Shown: positions 44,319 through 55,708 of the stretch, piece after piece
How the letters are laid out: each line of letters starts with the position of its first letter
Position numbering within the stretch: position 1 is the first letter of the stretch
From: Arthrinium phaeospermum
Lineage: Eukaryota; Ascomycota; Sordariomycetes; Amphisphaeriales; Apiosporaceae
Reading direction: 5' to 3'
DNA: 64,000 nt
Assembly: GCA_006503535.1 (NCBI GenBank)
Contig: QYRS01000008.1
Span: 620,001 to 684,000, forward strand
The notes under the pieces: model-generated
The model's input: the letters and a program-made list of their open reading frames with translations, nothing else
The model's database searches: none
What the model was told of the DNA's origin: nothing
Position numbers and translations under genes: made by a program

Positions 44319-46859
44319 ATGCAGGATGATCGTGATTGGATCCCGGATTGGTTTCCGAGATCCAGATCTCCGCGGCCACGCAGCACAGCAGATGCAATTG
44401 ATATCATACAAGGCATACCACTGGACTTGTTTGAGACCCAAGATGCCACCCAACGAGAGGGCTTAGACAGCATAACCCAAACGCGAACCCCCAAGAACAG
44501 CGATAGCTCGGGTGAGCCAGCCTCCGATATCATAATTCGTCACCCAGAGAAAATCGTCATTGAGAAGGCAAACCACGACAGGACTGTGAGACGGCGATTG
44601 CATGGGATTCACCTATTCGTAAGTCCAACGTCAGGTCACTTCAGCGTCTCCTTATTCGCAAGTGGTAGACGATGGTAAGGTGACCAAGCTGCTAACCTCT
44701 ACTAGATGATAACTATCAATGGCACCTTGGGCTCCGGACTATACTGGCGCTGCGGCCAAATCCTCGAGCTGGGCGGTCCGTTGGCTGTGTTGCTGTCGTT
44801 CCTGCTTGTTGGGCTCCTCGCCTTTGGTGTTATGCAATGCATCACCGAGATGCTGTGTATCTGGCCGATCCCTGGTGCGCTACCAGTCTACGTGAGCGAG
44901 TTTGTTGATGTAGAGCTGGGCATTGCAGTTGGTCTTGCATATTGGTGAGGCCCTTAACATAATTGGTTTCGTCACCATAGCTTGTGTTAACTAATACGTA
45001 CCTATAGGTATACCTATTCGGTTTCGTTCGCGGCCCTGGTCGTGACCACCGCAGCAGAAACCGAGTTCTGGACCAACAACAAAGTCCTGCAGGCGATAGT
45101 CATGTTTCTTCTTCTCCCTGTAATCATGATCATCATAAATGCTACCAATATCGAGGTACGTTAGCGACAGCTAATGGCGAGCAATGAATCTAATAGGATC
45201 TAGGTATACGGATTCCTCGAGATTATGTTTGGTGCACTCAAGATAACCTTCTTCGTCGTCATTATGATTGCGATGATAGTTGTGAACACCGGTGGTGCGT
45301 ATATCGGACTAACACAAACGTTTTGAACCGTACTCTGATATTCTGCCAGTTGGCTCCGGAAAGTCTCTGGGAACTCAATGTTGGTCAAGCCGTCATCGTA
45401 TGATCTGGGATAATCGCTGATTAGGAGATAGACTGGGCCAATCCCACACCAAGGGATCCAAAGGCTTCCGAGCACTGGATTGAAGCGTTCTTCATCTGCT
45501 TATCCATAGCTTCTTTTGCCTACGTCGGTGTCGAGATTGTTGCGGCGTGTGCCTTGGAGGTCCGGTGGCCCAAGACCGAAGATCGGCGAGCCAGCACAGA
45601 TCTTAGCCATAGGTCGCAGAGCGAGACGCTCATCGGGCGGACCATCAAGTTCTCCTCCATCTACATCCCCCTCCTGGCCACGCTTGCCTACACCGTTGGC
45701 GGTCTCCTGGCTTCCTTCAACATCCAGTGGAACGACCCCCAGTTGCCACGACTAAGCTGGACTCAGGAGGGCCCTGCCGCAAATGGCAGTGATAACACAC
45801 AGTCCGAAGCAATTGGTACTAACAATACACAGTCTGCTTTTGTGGCCATCGCCAAAGGGATCAACACCCCGCTGGCGAACTGTATCAATGCCTTCTTGAT
45901 CTTCACGGCCCTAACCTGTGCGAGTACAAACCTATACGTAGCTTCGAGAAGTCTGTTCGCGCTCACCAGTCGCCTGGATGATGGTCCTGGTCAGCCATGG
46001 CACTTGCGTGTGTTTGCCTACTTTGGCAAGACCAACAAACGCAAGGTACCAATGCGAGCCATGGTCGTCTCCGCTTTGGCGTTCTGCTGGATTCCGTTTC
46101 TGCATCTTGTCGACAGTACCGGCATTGGCAAGGTAAGGGGATATCTCAGATACCCCTCTGGTAAACAAAATACTCGAATATCTAGCTCACTCTTTCGAAA
46201 CAGTTTGTCGAGGTACTGACAGAGATGGGATCTGTTGGTGTCATCATCGTCTGGGCCTGCGAATGTTGGGCTTTTATCCGTTTCTACCATTGGTAAGTAA
46301 CGTCCTCATTTCGTCCAAACCATTTAAAAGACCTCCTCAGAGTTGACCAAAAATCGTTACTAGCATCTACCGCCACCAAAGGGTGTTGAAGGCCCAGAAG
46401 ATCTCCCAGGTCCGGCGCTTTGACGAAGATGCCCGGAACGACTACCCCTATCGTAGCTCGCTCCAGCCGGTGACGGCCTATGCCTCGCTTGCAGGATGTC
46501 TCTTCATCCTTGTGGTCTCGAACGGCACATCGCAGTGGATTGGTTGGAAACCCGAACCTTTCCTGTCTTCGTACATGGCGGTAAGAGCTTTTGCCTGGCG
46601 ATCTACATTGCCACTGCCCCTGCGTTGGTTTCTATACCTACTACCTGGAGTTGCTGATACATATTCTCTCTAGGTCATCTGCTTCATCGGCCTGTGGATT
46701 CTCTTGAAGCTGATTCGCGGGGCGAAATGGAGTTTGGTCGATCTGTCGAATTCGGATAAAGTGATAATCAAGATCAGGAACTTACACGAGGCTCGATTTC
46801 GGGGCGTCGACGAGAAGCCTGATCCTCCGTCACTTTGGAACCTTTGGGGCCATTTATAG
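44319..46859 (+). CDS. Amino-acid permease (APC/YAT family)
   Basis: Supported exons are 44319-44618, 44706-44944, 45008-45155, 45204 to about 45298, about 45432-46132, 46204-46292, 46364-46580 and 46674-46859. The N-terminal 100 residues are cytosolic and acidic. Helix 1 begins ITINGTLGSGLYWRCGQILELGGP, the G-S-G-L signature of APC transporters. Later segments include SVSFAALVVTTAAETEFW, LKITFFVVIMIAMIVVN, and FFICLSIASFAYVGVEIVAACALE, which matches the TEL-type helix 6 of yeast amino-acid permeases. Helices continue to the end. Between 45292 and 45432 the exon structure is not resolved. At least one small exon (from 45350) and one short intron (acceptor near 45431) seem required. The likely role is proton-coupled uptake of an amino acid or related amine at the plasma membrane. 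Start chosen at the first ATG. Confidence 0.85.
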
Positions 46860-47712
46860 CTTTCAAATGTACTCTGGAGCAAGTAGGGGAGCATGGTTGG
46901 TTTTCTTGCACAAATCTATATGTCTTTTTTGAGATCTCACAATGGCCACGGCTGAGACCGACGTCATCTCTCAAGCATACTTGTAACAATAACTTGTGTG
47001 CATACAAGAGGGCGGAGAATCTATGATTACTCAGATAAGAACGTACTCATACGATAAAGGTAAAGGATGACATTGCGGTCAGGTCAGTGCCTGTACCGGC
47101 TGAATCACTTCGGTGATTTGCCCGGTGTACAGTTCGCCAAGGTGCTGTGCCCTTTTCAGCATGGGTGCGATGATGTATATTCTTTGACTACCTCGGCGCC
47201 AGGATATTCGACCGGGGTATGCAACACTTGCATTCCTACCATAGTGCAATGATCATATGTCGCCTGGGCTGGGTAGTCACAGGCTACACATGGTAAAGCA
47301 TACTCTAATGAATGGTTGACAGTTCTCATGCTGATTCCCAAGAAATAGCAGATGACGTACAAGCTTTATGTCGTGGCGGGCTACCATGGGTTCTTTCCTG
47401 GTCAGCAAAGCACCCAGTCCACTGGGTCGGGGTTGGAAGCTCTCGGTCATCAGGGTGGAGAGGAAGCGGAGAGGGAGTGGAGAATCTGTATCAACTACCC
47501 CGGATCGGATCGATATTGGGGGGTCATACAGGGCCTATCAGGGAACCGGGGTGATAGGGCAGGCACATTGGCTGGCGATCGTCGGTGCTGCGAGAGCCAT
47601 TTTGCGCATTTCTTCTTTTCCTTCATTTTTGTTTTTGCTATAGCCCTGGAAAGTGCATTGCATAGACCAATGAGATGGTGGCAGATAGAACCATCGAGAT
47701 TATACTACCAGT
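46860..47712. other. Intergenic (permease to Zn2Cys6 regulator)
   Basis: 3' flank of the permease and promoter of the regulator. No gene is supported in about 850 bp. Confidence 0.45.
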
Positions 47713-50260
47713 ATGGCCGGCGAGAAGCGCAAGCGTCCTTACGGCGTATCCTGCTTGGTGAGTTGCAATTGAACTACGAGAATGACCAGTGGCTAAACAC
47801 TCGCCCCTCACCACCAGGCATGCCGAGAAAAAAAGATCTCCTGTGATGGTTTGAGGCCTCGTTGTGGTGGCTGTAAGGATACTCACGAGGAGTGCCATGT
47901 ACCGGCTTCTGCCCGGCCATTGCGCCGGCTCCAGAACTCGAGGACGTCGGGCGGCTCCAATAAGACGCCGGAGCCCAGTGTCGCTCAGTTGACGGACAGA
48001 ATCATGCGCATGGAGGAAAGGATGAGGCAGATGGAGGAGATGCTCGACTTGGCACCTAATCAGGGCTGGAGCAGCCCACCAGGGACCCCGTCGGCGCAGG
48101 GTTCGACTCCAGCCACCGCCCCGTCGCAAAGGGACGGAACCGCCCACCACATGGTCCATAGCCCAGCCGAGACGGACGACGGGGCCAAGTATCGCTTGAC
48201 GGTAGATGCGTCGGGCAACGTGACCTACCACGGCCTCACCAGCTGGATCAGGGGCCCGAATGTGGTCAGCGAAGCCCCGCCCCAGCCATCGCCACCCATC
48301 CCGCCCGGGTTGCCCGGCATGGCGGACGATCCGCAATACGTCCGCATCCTGCAGGCCCTCGCGACCTCCAAACACATCTCCGTCGCCCCGAAGATGGGCG
48401 ATGCCCTGCTCGACTACTACTTCTGCTACTCGGTATTCAACATCATCGACCGCTCGATCTTCATGCGCGACATGGCCCTGGGAGGCCCCATGTTTTCCGA
48501 GTTCCTGCTCATGGCCATGTACACTTCGGCGACCAGCAAGATCGACGGCCTTGAACCAGAAGAGCGGGTTGATCAGGAAAGGCTGTTCTCACGATTAGCC
48601 AAAGAGTACTTGGCCAAGGAGATGGAGGGTCCGACCAAGATAACGACTATCCAGGGTCTATTGCTCCTGTCCGGACGGGAATGCGCGACTGGCAATGTGA
48701 GCCAGGGATGGAACCACGCCGGCCTGGTGAGTCTTCCAATTCTATGTCCAAGAGGCTCGCTCCACATGGCACATGACGATGATGTACATACTAACCCTCT
48801 CCAACAGGCGTTTCGAATGATCCACGATGTAGGTTTGCCATGATCTACACCGTGTAATATGATAAGGGTTGGCAGCTAAAGTTCTGTAGCTCGGTATACA
48901 TCTTGCCCCTGAAAAAGTGGTAGGTGTTTCAGACCTCTCTTACGAAGACCGAGCAACTCGAGACAGGCTATTCTGGTCTGCATTTGTATGGGATAAGTAA
49001 GTGGTACTGTCAGTATACAGCCAGCACGGTTTATCACTTACTCTCCCACGTAGGGCTATTTCGCTTGCCATGGGCCGCGAGCCAACCTTTCCACCTAGAC
49101 GTGGGCGTGACCCGTCAACCATGGCCGACTTCGACGACGACGAAGGTCCCTGGAGGGCTTACTATGTTAATCCTTCGAACTGCCCACGGGCACTGGTGAA
49201 CTACGTTTACCAGCCCAAACGACGTGTAGCGGCGTTTCGTTTTCTAGCCAGCCTATGCCTGGTAAGTTTACTATAACCCCTGGTTCCCCTGGCCGCCACA
49301 TGAGAGACAGCTCTCGGCTCCCCGCTGACCGTGGGTGTTGATATCTACATAGATCCTGCATGACATCATCACCGAGCTGTACAGCTCAGAGGGTGCTCTC
49401 AGCCCCCGTCAAAGAATGGGGTTTATCGCACGAACTCGGCAACGCCTGGACAGCATGTGGAACTCCGTACCGGAGACCATGAAGTTCAACGCCACGCAAC
49501 CGCCGCCACCCCCCTGGATATTCATGTTGCAGATGCTGTACCATGCCTCGAGCATCCTGCTTTTTCGCATTACCCTCAGTCCCAACGACATCGCCACCGC
49601 GGCTGGGCATGTTGGCACCTGCCTGGAGCACAGCGTCACGGCCAACCAGATGGCGGTCAGCTACACGCAAACGTTCGGCACGCGCATGACCTACGTCGCC
49701 ATGTATTCTTCGTTCGTGGCAGCGTAAGTAATTAAGTTACCTTTTGTGTCTGAACAAGTGCCGCATACTCACTAATTGGTTGACCTGCAGGAGTTTTGAC
49801 ATTATGTTATTGGAAGCCGATATTCTAGACATTCAACTCGATGCTCTCAACAGGCTGCGGGTGTGGCTCGGCATAATGGAACAGGTAGGATATTATAGAA
49901 CATCCCAAGTAAAAACCGGGGTCGTTTGCATCAGTTGCTAATCCTCTTCAACACTGCATAGAGCGTCGTGAACGTGGCGAGTATCAACAAATCGGTTCAC
50001 CACATCTCGACCTCGACACGAAACATCATCTTGAGGAACCCCGTCCTGGCCGGGTCAGAGTATGTTGTCTTTTACCCACACGCGCCAGTGCAGGCGCAAC
50101 TCGGAGCAAGCTAACGTGGGATAGGGCTGGGCAATGGATCACGTCGTTGCACTCGCATTGCCTGCCGAACATGGCGCCGTTGGATGTGTTTGATGGCACT
50201 GGAACCGGGGTCGGGTCATTTGATTTCTTTGATCTTTTTGGGCCAATAGTAGATGTATGA
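47713..50260 (+). CDS. Zn2Cys6 fungal transcription factor
   Basis: Nine exons: 47713-47757, 47818-48726, 48808-48828, 48890-48996, 49054-49260, 49353-49723, 49791-49884, 49962-50059 and 50125-50260. The zinc cluster has canonical spacing C-x2-C-x6-C-x6-C-x2-C-x6-C (CLAC, REKKISC, DGLRPRC, GGC, KDTHEEC), preceded by basic KRKRPYG. Intron 1 falls between its first two cysteines. A coiled-coil-like segment (DRIMRMEERMRQMEEMLDL) follows for dimerisation. The middle region (LLDYYFCYSVFNIIDRSIFMRDM through WSAFVWDKAISLAMGREPTF) is the fungal-specific transcription factor domain. The C-terminus ends with Asp/Phe/Gly-rich sequence that could activate transcription. It is nuclear and probably pathway-specific. 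Neighbours suggest it may regulate the permease and the catabolic enzymes nearby. Confidence 0.88.
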
Positions 50261-50723
50261 TTTATATCGAACTGAATCAAGTTAGACCTGTCTTGATGGC
50301 AAGGATATAATCTAGATTGGTAGTTGATTTTGAATGAGATTGGAATCTGCCACGGTGCCACCACTGCCTGGTACAGTCTAGCAAAGAACCTAAATCAACG
50401 GGGTTTGCGGTTTGCGGGGTACGAATATGCCCGCTTTCTTACTTCTCGGGGGTCCTATCTGCCTATGGTGTTCGAGAACATGCTTCTTCACTGACTTGAC
50501 GATCGCATGCCGGCAGCCGCACCTTAACCCGCCGATCCCGGTATTGAGAATCCGCCAAATCCGGCAAGATCCATGGCTACCAGCTGCTGTGTTACCAGAG
50601 TACGGGATAGCAATTCGGCATATATAGTTGATTTGGAATTTCTGGTATCAGGTCGCAAACATGAGACCAATACTTGGACCATACTTTTCTAACTGTTTCT
50701 TATAATCCTGCCTGTTTGCGAAA
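50261..50723. other. Intergenic (regulator to TauD-like gene)
   Basis: Promoter of the TauD-like gene. A CGGNNN-type half-site search would be sensible here, but no clear regulator site was identified by eye. Confidence 0.4.
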
Positions 50724-51922
50724 ATGGCCATGACAGCGTCAGGAGGTCCCCAGGCTTGGAAGGCGGAGGATGTCCGAAAGGACACCACCTGGATCCTGCG
50801 TCTGACCCCCGAAGAGGTAGAAGGCTTCCGCACGGCCATGGAGCACGCCCGCCAGGCGAACAAGCCCCTGCTGGACATGGAGCAGGCCGACTTCCCGCTC
50901 CCCTCGGCCTCGCGCCGGGCGCTCGAGCGGGCCGTGGCCACGACGCAGGGCCGGTGGGGCATGTGCCTGGTCAAGGGCTTCCCGACGGACGAGTGGGCCG
51001 AGGCGGACCTGCGGACGGCCTACTGGGGCATGGGCCTGTACATGGGCGTGGCGCGCCCCCAGAACCGGGCCAGCGAGGTCATCAACGACGTGCGCGACGC
51101 GGGGGGCAGCTACAAGACCCCCGGCGGACGGGGGTACAACACCAACGCGGGGCTCGACTTCCACCAGGACTCGTGCGACGTCGTCGCCCTGCTCTGCCGC
51201 CGCACCGCCCGCCGCGGCGGCACCAGCTTGGTTGTCAGCTCCGTCGCCCTGCGCGACCGCGTCCGGGAGCGCCGGCCGGATTTGTTGCCCGTGCTCGAGG
51301 ACGGCGAGGGCTGGTTTCACAGTTTCCAGGGGACGCAGGAGCCTGGTTCGCAGCCGCCCTTTTACCGGTGTCCCATTTTTGGAGGCGGAGGAGGAGGAGG
51401 GAAAGGGGAGACGGCGAGGAGATCCCGTTCTGCGCCCGCACCAACCGTAAGAACACGGTGGCGGCGCAGCGCGACTTCGCCGAGGTGCCGCGCCTGACGC
51501 GGCCGCAGGAGGAGGCGCTCGATCTCTTGGATGAGATCATGCCGTCGGACGAGTACTGCTACTCGATGGAGCTCGAGCGCGGGGACATGCAGCTGCTCAA
51601 CAGCTTCGTCACGCTGCACTCGCGCACCGAGTTCGAAGACCACGAAGAGGGCGGGCCGGACGCCAAGCGCCACCTGCTGCGCCTCTGGATGTCCGTCCCG
51701 TCCTCGCAGGCCCTCCCGGCGCCCTGGGCCGAGTACTGGGGCGACGTGCGGCCGGGCGCCGTGCGCGGTGGGGTCCGGGGCAGCGGCGTCACTGAGGAGT
51801 TTAAGAGGTACGAGCGGCGGCAGGCGGGGGCGATGGGGATGCCATTCAAACCGTGGGAGCCTGTGGTTACGAAGGACGATATGGCAAGGATCTTGGCGGA
51901 GCGGGCGGCGGCAGGTCAGTAG
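50724..51922 (+). CDS. TauD/TfdA-like Fe(II)/2-oxoglutarate dioxygenase, frame broken near 51380-51420
   Basis: Domain evidence runs through two frames. The N-terminal part (50724 to about 51380) includes WGMCLVKGFPTDEW, the HxD metal motif in LDFHQDS (near residue 146), and a GGTSLVVSS segment. The C-terminal part continues two bases out of frame with GDGEEIPFCARTNRKN, the distal ligand His in LLNSFVTLHSRTEF, and the 2-oxoglutarate-binding Arg in HLLRLWMS. The break falls in a purine-rich tract of GGA/GGC/GGG units. A 38-nt intron there is conceivable but shorter than any other in the window. A one-base loss or two-base gain, real or a sequencing error, is more likely. All catalytic residues survive. 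Family enzymes hydroxylate or demethylate small acids, sulfonates or amines. Substrate is unknown. Confidence 0.78.
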
Positions 51923-52147
51923 GCTTTAAGAAGCCAAGTTTGGATGAAGCAGAGGCGGAGAAATGGAATTATACTCAAGGCATGTGGTTCATATGACGAT
52001 GACGATGAATGCGTTATGGTGTTTATGTTTGCATGTATATCCTACTAGGGACAATTGACCAGGACGGGTGGTCATGACGATTCGAATAGCACGGTGTATA
52101 ATACACCCAAGGATTTCCGCATTGCTATTGTTCCAGACTACTTGCCA

Positions 52148-53489
52148 CTATGCTCCATTCGAGAAATCAGCGCCACCCGCGAGCCGATCGATTTCCATTT
52201 CCCCTTCTAGACCCATGATATCGAAGAAACCCCTGGGATCCAGCCCCTTGGCCTCGGCATGATCCTTCCCCGTCTCCCTGAGAAGCTGGTATGCCTCCCT
52301 GATGGTATGCAGCACCGACTTGGCCGCCTGTCCGGGGTAAATGGCGAGCTTGACACCCCATTCGCCTAACGTCTCGACCGGAAACCATGGTGTTTTGCCC
52401 CTCGACACAAAGTTGATCATGAGCTTTTTCGGCAGAGTCCGTCAGTCAGTTTCGCTCGAGTTAAGCACTTATACACAGGCGGGGGCAGACGTACTGGCAT
52501 AGGAGCTAGAACCTTGACGGCGTTCTTGATCTGCTCTTCCGTCTCGATGGCTTCTAAGAAACCCATGTCGGCCCCGCATTCTCGCGCGGCAACGAGCTGT
52601 AGTCAAGTAGATGATGGTTCGATGGTCAGCTTGCTCACAGTCATGCCCATCCTCTACTACCGATGGGTGTGTAGGGTATAGAAAAAAAAAAACCCTACTC
52701 TCTCGAGCGCCGCATCGTAGCCCTCGATCGCCATGGCATCCGTCCGCGCGATGATGACGATGTCGCTGCCGCCGTAGATAGACTCACGACCTATGACGCA
52801 AGCCCGAATCCTCGACTTCCATGTTCTATCACCAAGAAAGACATCAGATGACCGGTGGAAAGTAACAAATGATAGGGGGGCTTGACTTACTCCATGTCCA
52901 CCACGGCCTTGCCCTTGAGGTGCCCGCACCGCTTGTTGGCGACCTGGTCCTCGATGTGGAAGCCGGCGACGCCGCTCTGGTGGTAGACCTGCACCATGCG
53001 CGCGATGTTGGGCGGGCTGCCGAAGCCCGTGTCGGCGTCGGCCACGAGCGGCACGCGCGGGTCCAGGTTCGCGAGCACCTGCGCGTTCTGCGCAAAGTCG
53101 CTGAGCGAGGCGAAGGCCAGGTCCGCGCGGCCCAGGCGCGCGGCCGTCGTCATGGCGCCGGATTGGTACTTTTTGGTCAGCAGGCAGTCTTGTTCGTTCT
53201 CGCATCCCCCCTTTTCCCTCTCTCACTTTCTCTTTTCTTCTCCCATTTCCGGGCAAAGGGGCTATATAAGGGCCCGGGCTTTCCTCGCTCGTTTGGTTCG
53301 ATAAATGATCACAGAGGATTGGCTTACCATGACTTGGAACCCTTGCTCGATGGCCACGCGCGCGCAGATACCGTCGTATACACCCGGCGCCTGCACACAA
53401 ACGCCGTCTTGGGATATGAGGTTCCTCAGCCGTTTGCCGGGAGTGACATACGGCTCCGTGTTTTTGTTGAAGGCACTGGCACCACTCAT
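52148..53489 (-). CDS. PEP mutase/isocitrate lyase superfamily enzyme
   Basis: Five exons (53328-53489, 52891-53168, 52699-52825, 52495-52596, 52148-52423) encode 314 residues. Introns are 159, 65, 102 and 71 bp. The joints read GFQVMYQSGAMTTAARLG, VDMETWKSRIRA, ALERLVAARECGADMGFLE and PMPLMINFVS. Family motifs are clear: VADADTGFGSPPN (metal-binding Asp), HIEDQVANKRCGH (the K-[KR]-C-G-H catalytic loop, Cys present), and IIARTDA. Such proteins cleave or form C-C or P-C bonds next to a carboxylate, as in methylisocitrate lyase, oxaloacetate hydrolase and phosphonopyruvate enzymes. The exact reaction is unresolved. An upstream in-frame ATG at 53543 would add 18 residues. It converges on the TauD-like gene, 225 bp apart. 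Confidence 0.87.
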
Positions 53490-54102
53490 GATTGCTTGCT
53501 TGCAGTCGGGGTTGGAGGAGAAGGAAGAAGGGGGCAATTGCATCGACAGCAGTCAGAGAAGAGCTTTATAGGATCAGTGGTTCTCGGATTTTCTCACCCA
53601 ATAGTATAAGTCCCGATAGTAGAAGAGACCAACGCTATTATACTAAATTGCATACACAATATCACCTATTATTAGGGGATATTTGATGCCGACCCGGCCA
53701 ATATGGATAACGGACATGGGGTATACTTATATCCCAAAGCCGTGGAATCCGGGCAAAGTGTGGGGGCATATCGCCGAGCCGATGGGGTCTTCGCGTCTTG
53801 ACTTATTGGGCAATCATTGCTAGTATCGGGATCTCCAACCTACAGCCGGCTCGCAGAACCCGGCAGTCGAGTGAGGGTCCTAGAAGTTCAGTCGTTGCCT
53901 GCCTGAGCAGATTGCTCAGTCACATTGCAGAAAGGAGGGCAAAATATGTTATTTATACGAATTCCATCGCGAAAATTCAATTTTCCGTTCTGTCGAAGGC
54001 CTTGTCTTGTCTAGATTTATACCTAGCTAGAGTGCGAAAGGAGCATTACACATGATATTTAACGCCGTAACCAATTGTTTATACCCTACCGTGCACATAC
54101 AT
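53490..54102. other. Intergenic (lyase promoter / ACAD 3' flank)
   Basis: About 600 bp without gene features. It is the promoter side of the lyase gene, which is transcribed away from it, and the 3' flank of the b5-dehydrogenase. Confidence 0.45.
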
Positions 54103-55708
54103 CTATAACACGGCCTTGGGCATCTTGGCCATGGCCTGTCTGACGCCGAGGTCTCCAAGAACCTCCTCGGCACCGCCGAGAATGGCGTCAAACTTGTACG
54201 TCCTGTGGAACATCTCGATGACGCGGCCCATGCCGGACTGGGTCAAGGCGCGGCCTCCGAAGATCTGCACAGACTCATCCGCAATCTCGTGGGCGGCACG
54301 AGTCGCCGACATCTTCAAGAGGCCGATGGGGCCACCCAAGTGCTTAGACTGCTCCTTGTACGGCATGTTGCACATCTGGTAGGTGATGGTCTCGAGCCAC
54401 GACTGGTGGCTTTCCGTAAGAGCAATCATCTTGGCCAGCTTCTGTCGGATGACGGGCTGGTCGATCAACCGCTTGCCAAAGACGATTCGCTGGTGTGCCC
54501 ACTTCAGGCACTCCTCAACAACTGTCCGCATACCTCGGATCGTACCGCAAGACATTGTCCAGCGCTCGTGGTTGAAGTTGCTGAGGATGACATAGATACC
54601 CTTGTTCTCCTCACCAAGCAGATTCTCCACCGGCACCTTGACGTTATCGTATGTGATGTATGTCGTGCCAGCAGTAGTACTGTATGAGGTTTTGATGAGT
54701 TTGGTCTCAACGCCCTCGCCACGAGGAATGAGCAGGACACTCAGGCCCTTGTCAGTCTTCACGCCCGTGACGAAGTAATCGGAGAAGACTCCGTTCGTGA
54801 TCCACTTCTTCGTTCTGCAGGCTTGTTGTTAGCGGATTTATTCTGGGGTGGAGGAAGGGGTCGCGGGCCGAGAGGTTTACATACCCATTAACGATGTAAT
54901 GCTTTCCATCGGGTGTCTTCACCGCCGTCGTGCGCAGGCCAGCGACATCCGAGCCAGCGAATGCCTCTGTAATGGCCAAGCAAATCTTCTTCTTGCCGCT
55001 GAAGACTTCGTCCATGATGGCCTTCTTGCGCTTCTCATCCTTCATGTAGTTCATTACACACGGCAGCCCGATGACCATGCCGGCCATGTTTCCGTCCTGG
55101 AAGCCACGAGCGTTGGAGCGACACCCTTCTTGACCCATAATCATGTCGTGGAAATAATCGAACTCCTCGCCCTTGACAGCACCGCCAAGCAGCTCGACGC
55201 CGTGCAGGTGCTTGCCAGGTCCAAGTCGCATGTGCAAAATGCCGGCCTTGGACATTCTGTCAATCAGCTCCTGGCTGATATATTTGCCATCTGCCTCTCG
55301 GGCCTGGGCCTCGGGTGTGATGTACGTGTCGGTGAAAATGCGCATGGCCTTTTGCAGCCGGCGGTGGCTGTCGTTGTAATAGGGCGACTTGAATTGAGGC
55401 GTGAGCCACAGAGGTTCGGCATAGGGCACCTGGCTCAGATCGCCGGGCTTCATTGTGATGACGGAGGGCTTCTCGCCCTGGATGGTGCCAATGGCGAGAT
55501 CCTCGTACTTCTCGAGGACCTCTTGCCTGTGAAGGTTGTAGAAGGCGGCGGTGGCATCGGTGCCGGCCACCTGGCGCAGGACCGCCTCACCACCGGGGTG
55601 GGCATCCAGGAAATCGGACACATCGTAGACCTTGCTGTCGATGACGAACCACACGTCTTCCTCGGTGTTGTGTTTGGCGACCTCGTCGCGCGAGAACGTT
55701 TTGGCCAT
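54103..55708 (-). CDS. Cytochrome b5-acyl-CoA dehydrogenase fusion
   Basis: Exons 54885-55708 and 54103-54814 are joined across a 70-bp intron (donor GTATGT, acceptor TGCAG) and encode 511 residues. Residues 1-75 are a cytochrome b5 domain with haem ligands in DAHPGGEAVL and FYNLHRQE. From about 105 on, an acyl-CoA dehydrogenase follows: the FAD region ICLAITEAFAGSDVAGLRTTAVK, KKWITNGVFSDYFVTG across the intron, IRGMRTVVEECLKWAHQRIVFGK, and the C-terminal ESVQIFGGRALTQSGMG. Such fusions are common in filamentous fungi. The b5 domain may accept electrons from the flavin in place of ETF, which is an inference. The C-terminus ends KAVL rather than a clear peroxisomal SKL. Confidence 0.93.
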
